A DNA stretch of 64,000 nucleotides from Lachnospiraceae bacterium UBA1721 (GTDB lineage Bacteria > Bacillota > Clostridia > Lachnospirales > Lachnospiraceae), in assembly GCA_002317155.1 (NCBI GenBank), contig DCIR01000057.1:34707-98706 (forward strand). The letters are read 5' to 3'. The position numbers and the translations under genes were made by a program. The notes beneath the pieces are model-generated. The model saw only the letters and a list, made by a program, of their open reading frames with translations. It ran no database searches and was not told the DNA's origin. Shown here one piece after another: positions 9,991-19,300 of this stretch. Within the stretch, counting starts at the first letter, position 1. The number at the start of each line of letters is the position of its first letter.

Positions 9991-10021
9991 AACCACCTGT
10001 TTGCGTGACGGGTGGTTTTTT
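9991..10021 (+). terminator. Intrinsic terminator after rarA
   Basis: AACCACC (9991-9997) pairs with GGTGGTT (10011-10017) and is followed by a run of six T. It ends the chemoreceptor-rarA unit before the two-component system. Confidence 0.85.
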
Positions 10022-10051
10022 GTGTAATGGGGAATTGATTTCTAATCTACA

Positions 10052-10092
10052 CTTAAACAATTCTTAACCGTGCGCTATCTTTTTTCTTAAAC
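10052..10092 (+). promoter_or_regulatory. Three CTTAAAC-type direct repeats upstream of the response regulator
   Basis: CTTAAAC (10052-10058), CTTAACC (10063-10069) and CTTAAAC (10086-10092) repeat in the same orientation at steps of 11 and 23 bases. OmpR/PhoB-family regulators bind direct repeats spaced about 11 bases. The third copy overlaps the expected -35 position for a -10 near TATAGT/TATAGC (10104-10114). This suggests autoregulation of the two-component operon; binding itself is inference. Confidence 0.5.
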
Positions 10093-10147
10093 TAAAGATG
10101 GTCTATAGTATAGCTATAAAATCGATTTTCTGTATATGAGGGATAAA

Positions 10148-10837
10148 ATGTATAACATATTAATATGTGATGATGATAAAGACATAGTAAATGCATTGAA
10201 GATTTATCTGACTAATCCGGAGTATGTTCTTTATACAGCATATAATGGTAGAGAGGCAGTTGACATTATTAAGTCAGAAAATATTCATCTTGCTCTTATG
10301 GATATCATGATGCCTGAGATGGATGGTATATCTGCGATGGTTAAAATCAGAGAGGTGACTAATATTCCGGTTATCCTGCTTACTGCCAAGAGTGAAGATA
10401 ATGATAAAATTCTTGGATTAAATGTTGGCGCCGATGATTATATTACCAAGCCTTTTAATCCTGTAGAGGTATTGGCAAGAGTAAATTCGCAGCTTCGCAG
10501 ATATGTACAGCTTGGTGCAGCTAAGGTTGAAAGTGATGAGATAATTATTGGCGGAATTACTCTTAATGAAAAGAGCCACAGGGTACTGGTTGATGGAGAA
10601 CCGGTTATGTTTACTCCCAAGGAATTTGAGGTGCTTAGATTCTTAATGAAAAATGCAGGTGAAGCATTTACACCGGGAGAAATATTTAAGTCGGTATGGA
10701 ATGAGGAACCGCTTTCGGGTGATAAAACAGTGGCGGTTCATATAAGACATATTCGCGAGAAGATTGAGATCGATCCTGCTGATCCGAGATATCTTAAGGT
10801 TATATTCGGGCAGGGTTATATTATGGAGAAACGTTAG
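10148..10837 (+). CDS. Response regulator, OmpR/PhoB family
   Basis: Receiver domain (acidic residues DDD near the N-terminus, phosphoacceptor Asp52 in LMDIMMPEMDG, Lys in the KPFNP switch) followed by a winged-helix DNA-binding domain ending in GQGYIMEKR. About 229 residues, typical of the family. The start at 10148 is preferred to 10136 because GAGGG lies at a suitable distance before it. The histidine kinase follows 15 bases downstream. No target operon is obvious; the repeats upstream suggest that it controls its own genes. The signal is unknown. Confidence 0.95.
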   Translation: MYNILICDDDKDIVNALKIYLTNPEYVLYTAYNGREAVDIIKSENIHLALMDIMMPEMDGISAMVKIREVTNIPVILLTAKSEDNDKILGLNVGADDYITKPFNPVEVLARVNSQLRRYVQLGAAKVESDEIIIGGITLNEKSHRVLVDGEPVMFTPKEFEVLRFLMKNAGEAFTPGEIFKSVWNEEPLSGDKTVAVHIRHIREKIEIDPADPRYLKVIFGQGYIMEKR

Positions 10838-10852
10838 TTTTGAGGAATTGAA

Positions 10853-12820
10853 ATGGATTTAGAAGAGAAGGCTGTAAAAGGCACTGCCCAAAATAAAATA
10901 CCTTACAGAGTCATGGGTACTCCGGCTTTTAAGGTATTTATGATGGTTGGCATATTGATTTTTACTGCATTGCTTGCAGCTTCAATTGTTTTTGCCACTA
11001 TTATGTACAGGTCCAATGTATTTGATATAGGCTACAGTGAAAAAGATATTATTTATAATAAAATCGCTACCCAGGGATGGAGTGATGCCTATAGAATACT
11101 GGAAGCTTATATGGATGATGATCTGTATTATCTGCAGTATGTGGTAGATAATTCCAACATCATGAGCGTGGAAGTATCTTATGCAGAGAATACCGGTTAC
11201 TATGATGAGGATGGTTATTACTATGCTACAAGTTATTTCCCGGAATATGATGTAGTGTATCAATATGGTGATAATCAGGATAAGAACACTTTCTATAATT
11301 ATGATGCTGTATCTTGGATGTGCGATGACGATGGAATGGAAAGTTCTTACTTGGCCTATATATACATTGATCCGGATTTGCCTATTGCCGATGACTACAG
11401 CACATCAATATGGTTAATGCATATTCTGTGTAAGCTTAGATATGGCATCTTTGCGCTTGGAGTGGTATTTGGATTAGCCATTATGTTATTGTTTGTTGAA
11501 TTGATGACTTCAATGGGACACACCAAGGGAACGGTTGAGATTCATCCCGGATTTGATGCTAAGTTTCCGTTTGATTTGCTTACAGTAATAATGGTTGTCG
11601 GTTGTTACGTAGCGATACATATATTTAATGAATACTTTACACCTATTATTTTTAGGGTATTTTCAGCTGTCCTGGTGGAGACGGTATTCTTACTCTGGTG
11701 CATGAGCTTTGCATCCAGAATAAAGAATCATGATTTACTTAAGTCTTTACTGGTTACCAAGGTTTTTGCGCTGATAATTAAGCTTCTTAAATATGTTCCT
11801 TTGGTATGGAAGCTTACTTTGATAGGACTTGCGTTTGCTGCAACCAACACATTTTTAGTATTTTGGATGGCTAACGGAAGAAAATATGGATTTTGGGTAG
11901 CAAGAAATATTGCATTTGTTTTGTGGGTGATATTGACGATATTGGAGGTTTTGGCACTCATTTATATTGGTGTAATGCTGAAACGTCTGCAGAAATCCGC
12001 GCAAGACATGGTGGACGGTAAAAATGATACAATATTGAATGATAGATGGATGCTTCCCGTATTCAAAGAACATGCCCGTAATCTTAAGGGCATCCAGGAA
12101 AGCATGAAGGTTGCTGTCGAAAAGAAAATAAGCAGTGAGAAAATGCAGGCACAGCTTATTACCAATGTCTCGCATGATATAAAGACACCTCTTACTTCCA
12201 TAATCAATTATTCTGATCTGATCTGTAAAGAAACTTCGGATAATGAAAAGATAACAGAGTATGCGGAGGTTTTGGGAAGGCAATCTAAAAAGCTTAAGCG
12301 CCTGCTTGAGGATATTGTAGAAGCTTCTAAGGCTTCATCAGGAAATCTTGAAGTAAATTGTGTGCCTTGCACTGTAGGAACGCTTATAAGCCAGGCTGCA
12401 GGTGAGTATGATGAGAGACTGAGTGCCTCTGGACTGGAGCTTATAACTAAAAATACTGATTCGGATATAAAAATAATGGCAGACCCTCGAAGAATGTGGC
12501 GTGTTTTTGACAATCTTATGGGGAATATCTGTAAATATGCGCAGGCGAATACTCGCGTATATATCAGTATTGAGGAAGACAGTAAATCATGTTTTATTAT
12601 TTTCAAAAACACTTCTGCGCAGGAGCTTGATATCGATCCGGATGAACTAATGGAAAGGTTTGTGAGGGGAGATAAATCGCGTAATACTGAAGGTAATGGC
12701 CTTGGTATGTCAATTGCCAATAACATGGTGTCTCTTCAGGGTGGAGTGATGAAGGTAAGCATAGACGGAGATTTGTTTAAGGTTATATTGGAATTTCCTA
12801 AGATTATAGAGGAACAATAA
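10853..12820 (+). CDS. Sensor histidine kinase with large membrane region
   Basis: Partner kinase of the preceding regulator, 655 residues. A first TM helix (about 25-50) leads to an extracellular segment (about 55-190) unusually rich in Tyr and Asp. Roughly six TM helices follow (about 195-385), then a HAMP-like linker, the dimerisation/phosphoacceptor helix NVSHDIKTPLTS with His441, and a HATPase_c domain with the N box around FDNLMGNICKYA and the G box GNGLGMS. The Tyr/Asp-rich outer segment could bind a cation or peptide, but there is no direct evidence. GAGG lies before the ATG. Confidence 0.93.
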   Translation: MDLEEKAVKGTAQNKIPYRVMGTPAFKVFMMVGILIFTALLAASIVFATIMYRSNVFDIGYSEKDIIYNKIATQGWSDAYRILEAYMDDDLYYLQYVVDNSNIMSVEVSYAENTGYYDEDGYYYATSYFPEYDVVYQYGDNQDKNTFYNYDAVSWMCDDDGMESSYLAYIYIDPDLPIADDYSTSIWLMHILCKLRYGIFALGVVFGLAIMLLFVELMTSMGHTKGTVEIHPGFDAKFPFDLLTVIMVVGCYVAIHIFNEYFTPIIFRVFSAVLVETVFLLWCMSFASRIKNHDLLKSLLVTKVFALIIKLLKYVPLVWKLTLIGLAFAATNTFLVFWMANGRKYGFWVARNIAFVLWVILTILEVLALIYIGVMLKRLQKSAQDMVDGKNDTILNDRWMLPVFKEHARNLKGIQESMKVAVEKKISSEKMQAQLITNVSHDIKTPLTSIINYSDLICKETSDNEKITEYAEVLGRQSKKLKRLLEDIVEASKASSGNLEVNCVPCTVGTLISQAAGEYDERLSASGLELITKNTDSDIKIMADPRRMWRVFDNLMGNICKYAQANTRVYISIEEDSKSCFIIFKNTSAQELDIDPDELMERFVRGDKSRNTEGNGLGMSIANNMVSLQGGVMKVSIDGDLFKVILEFPKIIEEQ

Positions 12821-12838
12821 AATAAGTAGTATGTGTAT

Positions 12839-12868
12839 ATCGGCTGGGTTTATCCCGGCCGATTTTTT
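12839..12868 (+). terminator. Intrinsic terminator after the histidine kinase
   Basis: CGGCTGGG (12841-12848) pairs with CCCGGCCG (12854-12861) over a five-base loop, extended by flanking AT pairs and followed by six T. Confidence 0.93.
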
Positions 12869-12882
12869 GATTAATGAAATAT

Positions 12883-12924
12883 ATTGATAGATTAGTTACA
12901 TAAATTGATAGATAAGTTACACAA
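12883..12924. repeat. Two tandem 21-bp repeats upstream of the amino-acid transporter
   Basis: Two adjacent copies of ATTGATAGATTAGTTACATA-type sequence at 12883-12903 and 12904-12924 differ at two positions. The period of 21 bases equals two helical turns, which would put both copies on the same DNA face. They lie 70-110 bases upstream of the importer promoter and could be a regulator or enhancer-like site. Confidence 0.7.
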
Positions 12925-12994
12925 ATAATGTAAGATATTTATTTGCATGTTGCTTCACCATTGTTTTCTTCGTTTTCAAAATGTTTCGTTTGGC

Positions 12995-13023
12995 TTGACT
13001 TTAGTATGCTAAATTGATAACAT
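12995..13023 (+). promoter_or_regulatory. Putative extended -10 promoter for the amino-acid importer
   Basis: TTGACT (12995-13000), 17-base spacer, TAACAT (13018-13023) preceded by TGA as an extended -10. The predicted start leaves a leader of about 45 bases before the GGAGG site. Confidence 0.55.
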
Positions 13024-13075
13024 CTAATCGTTAACTTAAACGGCATAAAGCCAAAGTTAAATGGAGGAAAAGATT

Positions 13076-13993
13076 ATGAAAAAGAAGATTTTAGCAGTAG
13101 CACTTGCAGCTGCAACTGTACTTGCAATGGCAGGATGCAGTAATTCAGATGTTGTATCTGATGTAGATGCAATAACCAACAGTGTTGATGATGGTTCATC
13201 AACAAACACCGATAATCAGGACAATGCTGATGATCAGGGCGATGCAGATGTACAGAACGATGCTGACAACTCTGCAGATTCAAATGAGCAGGGTGACCTT
13301 GCTTACATTAAGGAAAAGGGTACACTTGTTGTAGGTATCACTGATTTTGCTCCCATGGATTACAAGGATGAAAACGGTAACTGGATTGGATTCGATGCAG
13401 AGCTTGCAACAGCTTTTGCTGAGTCAATCGGAGTTGAAGTTGAATTCGTAGAGATTGATTGGGACAACAAGATTATGGAGCTTAACGGTAAGACCGTTGA
13501 CTGCATCTGGAACGGAATGACCCTTACTTCCGAAGTAAAGGATGCTATGGAGTGCTCTAATGCATATTGCATCAATGCACAGGTTGTTATCGTTAATGCT
13601 GATGTAGCTGATCAGTATCAGACCACAGATTCTCTTTCAGAGCTTGCATTTGCTGTAGAGGCAGGAAGTGCAGGAGAAGAGCAGGCTGTTGAGAATGGTT
13701 TCAACTACACCTCTGTAGAGTCGCAGGCAAATGCACTTATGGAAGTTAAGGCAGGTACCTCTGACGCAGCTATCATCGATAATCTTATGGCAGCCGCTAT
13801 GGTAGGTGAAGGAACAAGCTATGAGAACCTTACTTACACTGTAGCACTTAACTCTGAGGAGTATGGTGTAGGTTTCAGAAAGGGTTCTGATGCAGCAGCT
13901 GAGCTCAATGCATTCTTTGAGGCTTGCCTTGCAGATGGTTCTATGATGTCACTTGCAGATAAGTATGGTGTATCTGCAATGATTATGCAGTAA
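13076..13993 (+). CDS. Polar amino-acid ABC transporter, substrate-binding lipoprotein
   Basis: Extracellular binding protein of family 3, anchored by lipid. A signal peptide with lipobox LAMAGC gives a mature N-terminal Cys21. It is followed by a disordered Asp/Asn/Gln-rich linker (about 22-75) and the two-lobed domain beginning KEKGTLVVGITDFAPMDY, where GFDAELA is typical. The start at 13076 is chosen because GGAGGAAAAG lies in front; the earlier in-frame ATG at 13061 is part of that region. The permease and ATPase genes follow. Glutamine, cystine or another polar amino acid are all possible substrates. Confidence 0.94.
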   Translation: MKKKILAVALAAATVLAMAGCSNSDVVSDVDAITNSVDDGSSTNTDNQDNADDQGDADVQNDADNSADSNEQGDLAYIKEKGTLVVGITDFAPMDYKDENGNWIGFDAELATAFAESIGVEVEFVEIDWDNKIMELNGKTVDCIWNGMTLTSEVKDAMECSNAYCINAQVVIVNADVADQYQTTDSLSELAFAVEAGSAGEEQAVENGFNYTSVESQANALMEVKAGTSDAAIIDNLMAAAMVGEGTSYENLTYTVALNSEEYGVGFRKGSDAAAELNAFFEACLADGSMMSLADKYGVSAMIMQ

Positions 13994-14074
13994 TTGAGAT
14001 TTATTGACGGAAGTTAATAATCTTAAGTTATTGAGACTAATAGAATTTAAGTTATTGAAATAAGTATTATACAA

Positions 14075-14099
14075 GTCAGGGGCATTTATTGTCCCTGAC
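14075..14099 (+). terminator. Hairpin between binding protein and permease genes
   Basis: GTCAGGG (14075-14081) pairs with CCCTGAC (14093-14099). There is no proper T run, so it may be a partial terminator or an mRNA-stabilising end that keeps the binding protein more abundant than the membrane subunits. Confidence 0.5.
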
Positions 14100-14167
14100 A
14101 TTGTGATTTATTAAACTTTATTTATTAATATATTTATTAATATTAACAACAAACGGGAGAGTAATAG

Positions 14168-15217
14168 ATGAGCGCTGATAAGTCTCAAACAATTAAGAGT
14201 AAACTGTTTAATTATTTGCTGGTGGCAGCTTGTCTGCTCCTTATTGTTGTTATATCAGTTTTTTATATTGTTGACGGTAATAAGAATTCTAAGAGCACGG
14301 CAGCAATGGCAAAGGCTGATGCTACGTATGAAAGTCAAAATTATGAACAGGCAATTGAAGATTACAAGGCTGTTTTGGCTATAGATTCTAAAAAGCAGTC
14401 AGCTTATAACGGAATTGCCAATTCATACATGGCGCTTTCAGAGATTGCGCTTGGACAGGATGATGAATCATTGTCTAACAGCTATATTAATAAAGCTAAT
14501 CAGATTACTGAACTTGGAAACAAGAATTGTGATACCACTCAGTTTTCTAATCAGCTTCCTATAGTATTTAAGTCATTAAATAATGGTTTCGTACAGACGC
14601 TTAAGCTTTTTGGAATTACACTTTTAGGGGCACTTCCTCTTGGACTGCTCATCAGCTTCGGAACTCGTTCTAAGGTAAAAGTAGTTAATGGATTTTTTAA
14701 GTTCCTAATATGGATAGTAAGAGGAACTCCGTTAATGCTTCAGTTGATTCTTATATATTATGGTCCGGGTACACTGGGCAATAATATATGGGGAAGCAAG
14801 GAGACCGGAAGATTCTGGGCTGCTGCGGTTGCGTTTGTTATTAACTATGCATGCTATTTCTCTGAGATATTCAGAGGTGGTATTCAGGGTATTCCTGTTG
14901 GACAGGATGAGGCCGGACTTGTTCTGGGTATGACCAAGGGAGAAATATTTTTCAAGGTTAAGCTCATACAGATGGTTAAAAGAATCGTTCCCCCTATATC
15001 TAATGAAATCCTGACACTTGTAAAGGATACATCGCTTGCAAGAATCATTGCTTTCAAGGAAATTATCTTTGCAGGATACAGTTTCATGAAGGGTAGTCAG
15101 GGTATATCGGGTGTTGTATGGCCGATTTTCTTTACCGGAATTTATTATCTTGTATGTAATGGATTGCTGACGATAGGATTTAGTAAGCTTGAGAAGAAGC
15201 TTGAATATTTCAAATAG
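14168..15217 (+). CDS. Amino-acid ABC transporter permease with N-terminal TM-TPR extension
   Basis: Residues about 135-349 are a normal HisM/GlnP-type permease with several TM helices and the ATPase-contact loop around EAGLVLGMTKGEIFFKV. The first 130 residues are extra: a TM helix (about 17-38) and a soluble region whose AKADATYESQNYEQAIEDYK pattern is a TPR motif, with a second helical pair after it. By the positive-inside rule this TPR segment would face outside the cell, where it could contact the binding protein. GGGAGAG precedes the ATG. The fused module is unusual for this family; see findings. Confidence 0.9.
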   Translation: MSADKSQTIKSKLFNYLLVAACLLLIVVISVFYIVDGNKNSKSTAAMAKADATYESQNYEQAIEDYKAVLAIDSKKQSAYNGIANSYMALSEIALGQDDESLSNSYINKANQITELGNKNCDTTQFSNQLPIVFKSLNNGFVQTLKLFGITLLGALPLGLLISFGTRSKVKVVNGFFKFLIWIVRGTPLMLQLILIYYGPGTLGNNIWGSKETGRFWAAAVAFVINYACYFSEIFRGGIQGIPVGQDEAGLVLGMTKGEIFFKVKLIQMVKRIVPPISNEILTLVKDTSLARIIAFKEIIFAGYSFMKGSQGISGVVWPIFFTGIYYLVCNGLLTIGFSKLEKKLEYFK

Positions 15218-15226
15218 GAGAAGGAT

Positions 15227-16012
15227 ATGGGATTACTTGATGTAGAAAACATAAGCAAATCATTTGGAAATACCGAAGTGCTCAAAAATATATCCTTTTC
15301 TTTGGAGGAGAGCAATGTATTGTCCATTATAGGTTCTTCCGGTAGTGGTAAGACTACATTACTCAGATGTCTCAATTTTTTGGAAAAAGCCGATAACGGT
15401 ATTATTAAGGTTGCCGGTGAAACTATTTTTGATGCAAATGATCCGAGATATCTCAAGGCATCTGCAGTAAGAAAGAACAGACTACACTTTGGACTCGTAT
15501 TTCAGTCGTTTAATTTGTTCCCGCAGTACACAGCATTGGAAAATATAATGCTTGCCAAGGAACTTCAGATGAAGAAGACTCCTGAATACAAGGCGGACAG
15601 AAGAGCTGTGCATAATGCAATCGAAGCAGAAGCTGAGAGCCTGCTTAAGATGATGGGCCTCGGAGACAGAATGAAGAATTATCCTCATCAGCTTTCGGGT
15701 GGTCAGTGTCAGCGTGTGGCAATAGCCAGAGCACTTGCACTTAAGCCTGACATATTGTGTTTTGACGAACCTACTTCAGCACTTGATCCTGAGCTTACGG
15801 GAGAAGTACTTAAGGTTATTCGTGAACTTGCAGAGCAAAAACGTACTATGATTATAGTAACGCACGAGATGGCTTTTGCACGAGATGTATCTAATGAAGT
15901 AATGTTTATGGATGGTGGTACTGTTTTGGAGTACGGAGAATCGAGAGAGCTCTTTGAAAATCCTAAGCAGGAGAGAACAAAACAGTTCTTATCACGATTC
16001 AGAGGTGAATGA
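15227..16012 (+). CDS. Amino-acid ABC transporter ATP-binding protein, GlnQ type
   Basis: Cytoplasmic ATPase that drives the importer encoded upstream. Walker A GSSGSGKTT (about 36-44), Q-loop in FQSFNLFPQYT, signature LSGGQCQRVAIARAL, Walker B ILCFDEPTSALDP and the switch His in VTHEM are all intact. At 261 residues it is slightly longer than the usual roughly 245 because of an insertion after the Q-loop. The ATG lies nine bases after the permease stop with AGGAGAAGG in front. A strong terminator ends the three-gene operon. Confidence 0.96.
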   Translation: MGLLDVENISKSFGNTEVLKNISFSLEESNVLSIIGSSGSGKTTLLRCLNFLEKADNGIIKVAGETIFDANDPRYLKASAVRKNRLHFGLVFQSFNLFPQYTALENIMLAKELQMKKTPEYKADRRAVHNAIEAEAESLLKMMGLGDRMKNYPHQLSGGQCQRVAIARALALKPDILCFDEPTSALDPELTGEVLKVIRELAEQKRTMIIVTHEMAFARDVSNEVMFMDGGTVLEYGESRELFENPKQERTKQFLSRFRGE

Positions 16013-16089
16013 TGACTCCTGATGAGTTATTATTACAGTATTAATTAATGTGTTAATTATCTTTGTTATTAAGAAATTTTGTTTTATAG

Positions 16090-16120
16090 ACCCGGAAGTA
16101 TATTGGTACTTCCGGGTTTT
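16090..16120 (+). terminator. Intrinsic terminator of the amino-acid importer operon
   Basis: ACCCGGAAGTA (16090-16100) pairs perfectly with TACTTCCGGGT (16107-16117) over six bases and ends in TTTT. Confidence 0.94.
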
Positions 16121-16321
16121 GCAATATTTTGATAAAACTAAGCGATATTCTTAAATAATAATGAAACATAGTGATAATGTCATAAGAATAAATATAAATT
16201 TATACATTTTTAATAGTAATTCCTCGAAATATATGTTAAATTCTTTTTTGATTGTAAATTAGTTTAACGAAAAATGGCATTTATAAATTTATTTCGATTG
16301 TTAATTTCAGGAGGATGAAAA
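16121..16321. other. AT-rich gene-free stretch before the MacB-like gene
   Basis: With the terminator this completes a 309-base gap. It holds the AGGAGG ribosome binding site of the next gene (about 16310-16315) and an imperfect inverted repeat GTTAAA (16235-16240) / TTTAAC (16263-16268). No -35/-10 pair here is convincing. Confidence 0.5.
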
Positions 16322-19300
16322 ATGCTCGAGTTAAAAAAGATCAGAAAGGATTACCCTGCAGGTGATGGAATAGTTCACGCACTTAAAGGGATTGATCTTA
16401 AGTTTAGAAGAAGCGAGTTTGTATCCATACTCGGACCTTCCGGATGTGGTAAGACTACCATGTTGAATATTATCGGCGGTCTTGATCAGTATACAGACGG
16501 TGATCTTATCATTAATGGCAGATCAACAAAGGATTATAAGGATAGAGATTGGGATACTTACAGAAACAATTCAATCGGTTTTGTGTTCCAGAGCTATAAC
16601 CTGATCCCTCATCAGACAGTACTTCAGAATGTTGAACTTGCGCTTACTCTTTCCGGTGTATCTAAGAAGGAGCGTAAGGAACGTGCCAAGGAAGCACTTG
16701 AGAAGGTGGGACTTGGTAATCAGCTCAGCAAAAGACCCGCTCAGATGAGTGGTGGACAGATGCAGCGTGTAGCTATAGCACGTGCACTTGTAAATAATCC
16801 GGACATTATTCTTGCCGATGAGCCTACCGGTGCACTTGATACTGAAACAAGTGTACAGGTTATGGATATACTTAAGGAGATTTCAAAGGATCGCCTTATC
16901 ATCATGGTTACTCATAACCCTGAGCTTGCAGAGCAGTATTCATCAAGAATCATCAGAATTCTTGACGGTGAGATAACCGGAGATACAGATCCTATGACTG
17001 CTGAGCAGGAAGAGGCTGAGATTGCTAAGGATAAGGAAGAAATTGAGAGCCGCGGCGGTAAGAGATTTAAGAAGCCTTCAATGTCAGTGATGACATCATT
17101 TGGACTTTCTCTCAGAAATCTTTTTACAAAGAAGGGTCGTACTATTCTTACTGCATTTGCAGGATCAATCGGTATTATTGGTGTTGCACTTATTTTGTCT
17201 ATTTCTACCGGACTTAATACATACATCGAGAATGTGGAGGAAGAGACACTTACTTCATATCCCATACAGCTTGAATCACAGACTATGTCACTCAGCTCTA
17301 TTCTTACTGCATTCATGGGCACTAGCGAAGAGGGCGAAGAGCATGATATGAATGCGGTTTATCAGAATGATTCGCTTTATAATATTATGAATGCTCTTGG
17401 TAATCTTGAGGTTACTGAAAATGACCTTAAGGCTTTTAAGGAATATCTCGAGACTAATATTGAGCTTGATGAAGATGGCGGTATAAGAGATGCACTTACA
17501 GGTGTTCATTACACCTATGATCTCGATCTTCAGATTTATACCAAGAATGTAGATGGCGATATAATCCATTCAGATATTCAGCAGATTATGAGAGAACTTA
17601 TGATGGAAAGCATGGGTATTTCTCAGTCTGCATTAACCAGTCTTATGGGTGATTCATCAGCAGCTTCTATGATGGGTGGCGGAAATCAGTCAGCAGGACG
17701 TCAGGTATTTGAGGAAATGCTTCCCGGACTTGATGGAGAGACTGTTAACGCTGTAATCAAGAAGCAGTATGATTGCATCTATGGTCATTGGCCTGAGAAT
17801 TATGATGAAATAGTAGTTATTCTTGATGAAAATAATGAGATTAACGATATCACTCTTTATGCTTTAGGTCTGCTTCCTTACGACCAGGTTAAGGCTATTT
17901 CTGATGCTGCATTTAATCATACTACTATTGAAAATCCTGAATTGAGCTGGAGCTATGAGGAGATTTGTGCACAGGAATACAAATTAATCTTAAATGCTGA
18001 GAGCTATTCATATGATAGCGAAGAAGGCGTTTATGATGATTTGAAGGATACAGATGCAGGTCTTCAGTATCTTTATGATAATGCAGTAGCACTCAAGGTT
18101 GTTGGTATTATCAGACCTAACGAGGATGCTACCACTACGATGCTTCGTGGTACTGTAGGATATACATATAAGCTTGTTGAGTATGTAGTTGAGAATAATA
18201 AGAAGTCAGACATTATTCAGAAGCAGATTGACAATCCTGATGTGGATGTATTTACCGGTCTTGTATTTGAGAGCGTAGCATCTGAGTACAGCGATGAGAA
18301 GAAAGCTGAGGAGGTTAAGGCATATTTTGACAGCCTTACCGACGAAGAAAAGGCTGCCATGTATGTTATGTTCATGAGTGAGCCTTCTGAAGATGAGCTT
18401 CAGCAGATGGTAGACCAGCAGATGATGGGAATGGATAGACAGACTATCGAAGCTACTTTGATTCCTTCATATGCTGCACAGATGAATATTAGTGAAGAGC
18501 AGATCAAAGAATACCTTGCTCAGATGAGTGATGAGGATTTGTTCGCAATTGTAAGAGAAGGTCTTGCTACTCAGATTAAAGAGCAGTATGCGGCCGGAGT
18601 TATGGAACAGCTTTCTCAGGTTCCTGAAGAACAGCTCGTTATGGGATTTGAGCAGATGATGAATGGATCATCTACAGAAGATCTTGCAGCAAAATATTTT
18701 GATGTAATTGATACCTCAAATGGTAAGTATGAGAGAAACCTTAATATTCTTGGTAATGTTGATTTGGATGATCCTTCTACAATAAACCTCTATGCATCTT
18801 CATTTGAGAACAAGGATACAATCGAAGCATTTATTAAGGAATATAATGACAATAAGGACGAACTTGAGAAGATTGAGTATACCGATTATATTGGACTCCT
18901 TATGAGCTCTATCACAACTATCCTTAATGCAATTACCTATGTATTGATCGCATTTGTAGCTATCTCACTTGTAGTATCTTCAATCATGATCGGTGTTATT
19001 ACATTGATTTCAGTACAGGAGAGAACTAAGGAGATTGGTATCCTCAGAGCAATTGGTGCTTCTAAGAAGGATGTATCAGGACTCTTCAATGCGGAGACAA
19101 TTATCATTGGATTTACTTCAGGTATCATAGGAATAGTTATTACTATAATCCTTTGTTTCCCTATCAATGCGATTATCTTCAAGTTGACTAATATAAGTGG
19201 ACTTAAGGCATTCCTTCCTCCCGTAGCGGCTGTAGTACTTGTAATCATCAGTGTATTGCTTACATTGATTTCAGGTATTATCCCTTCAAGAAGCGCTGCT

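Noticed and set aside
14018..14075. Repeated AAGTTATTGA-type pieces after the binding protein gene
   Set aside because: Short, AT-rich and irregularly spaced; not distinguishable from background.
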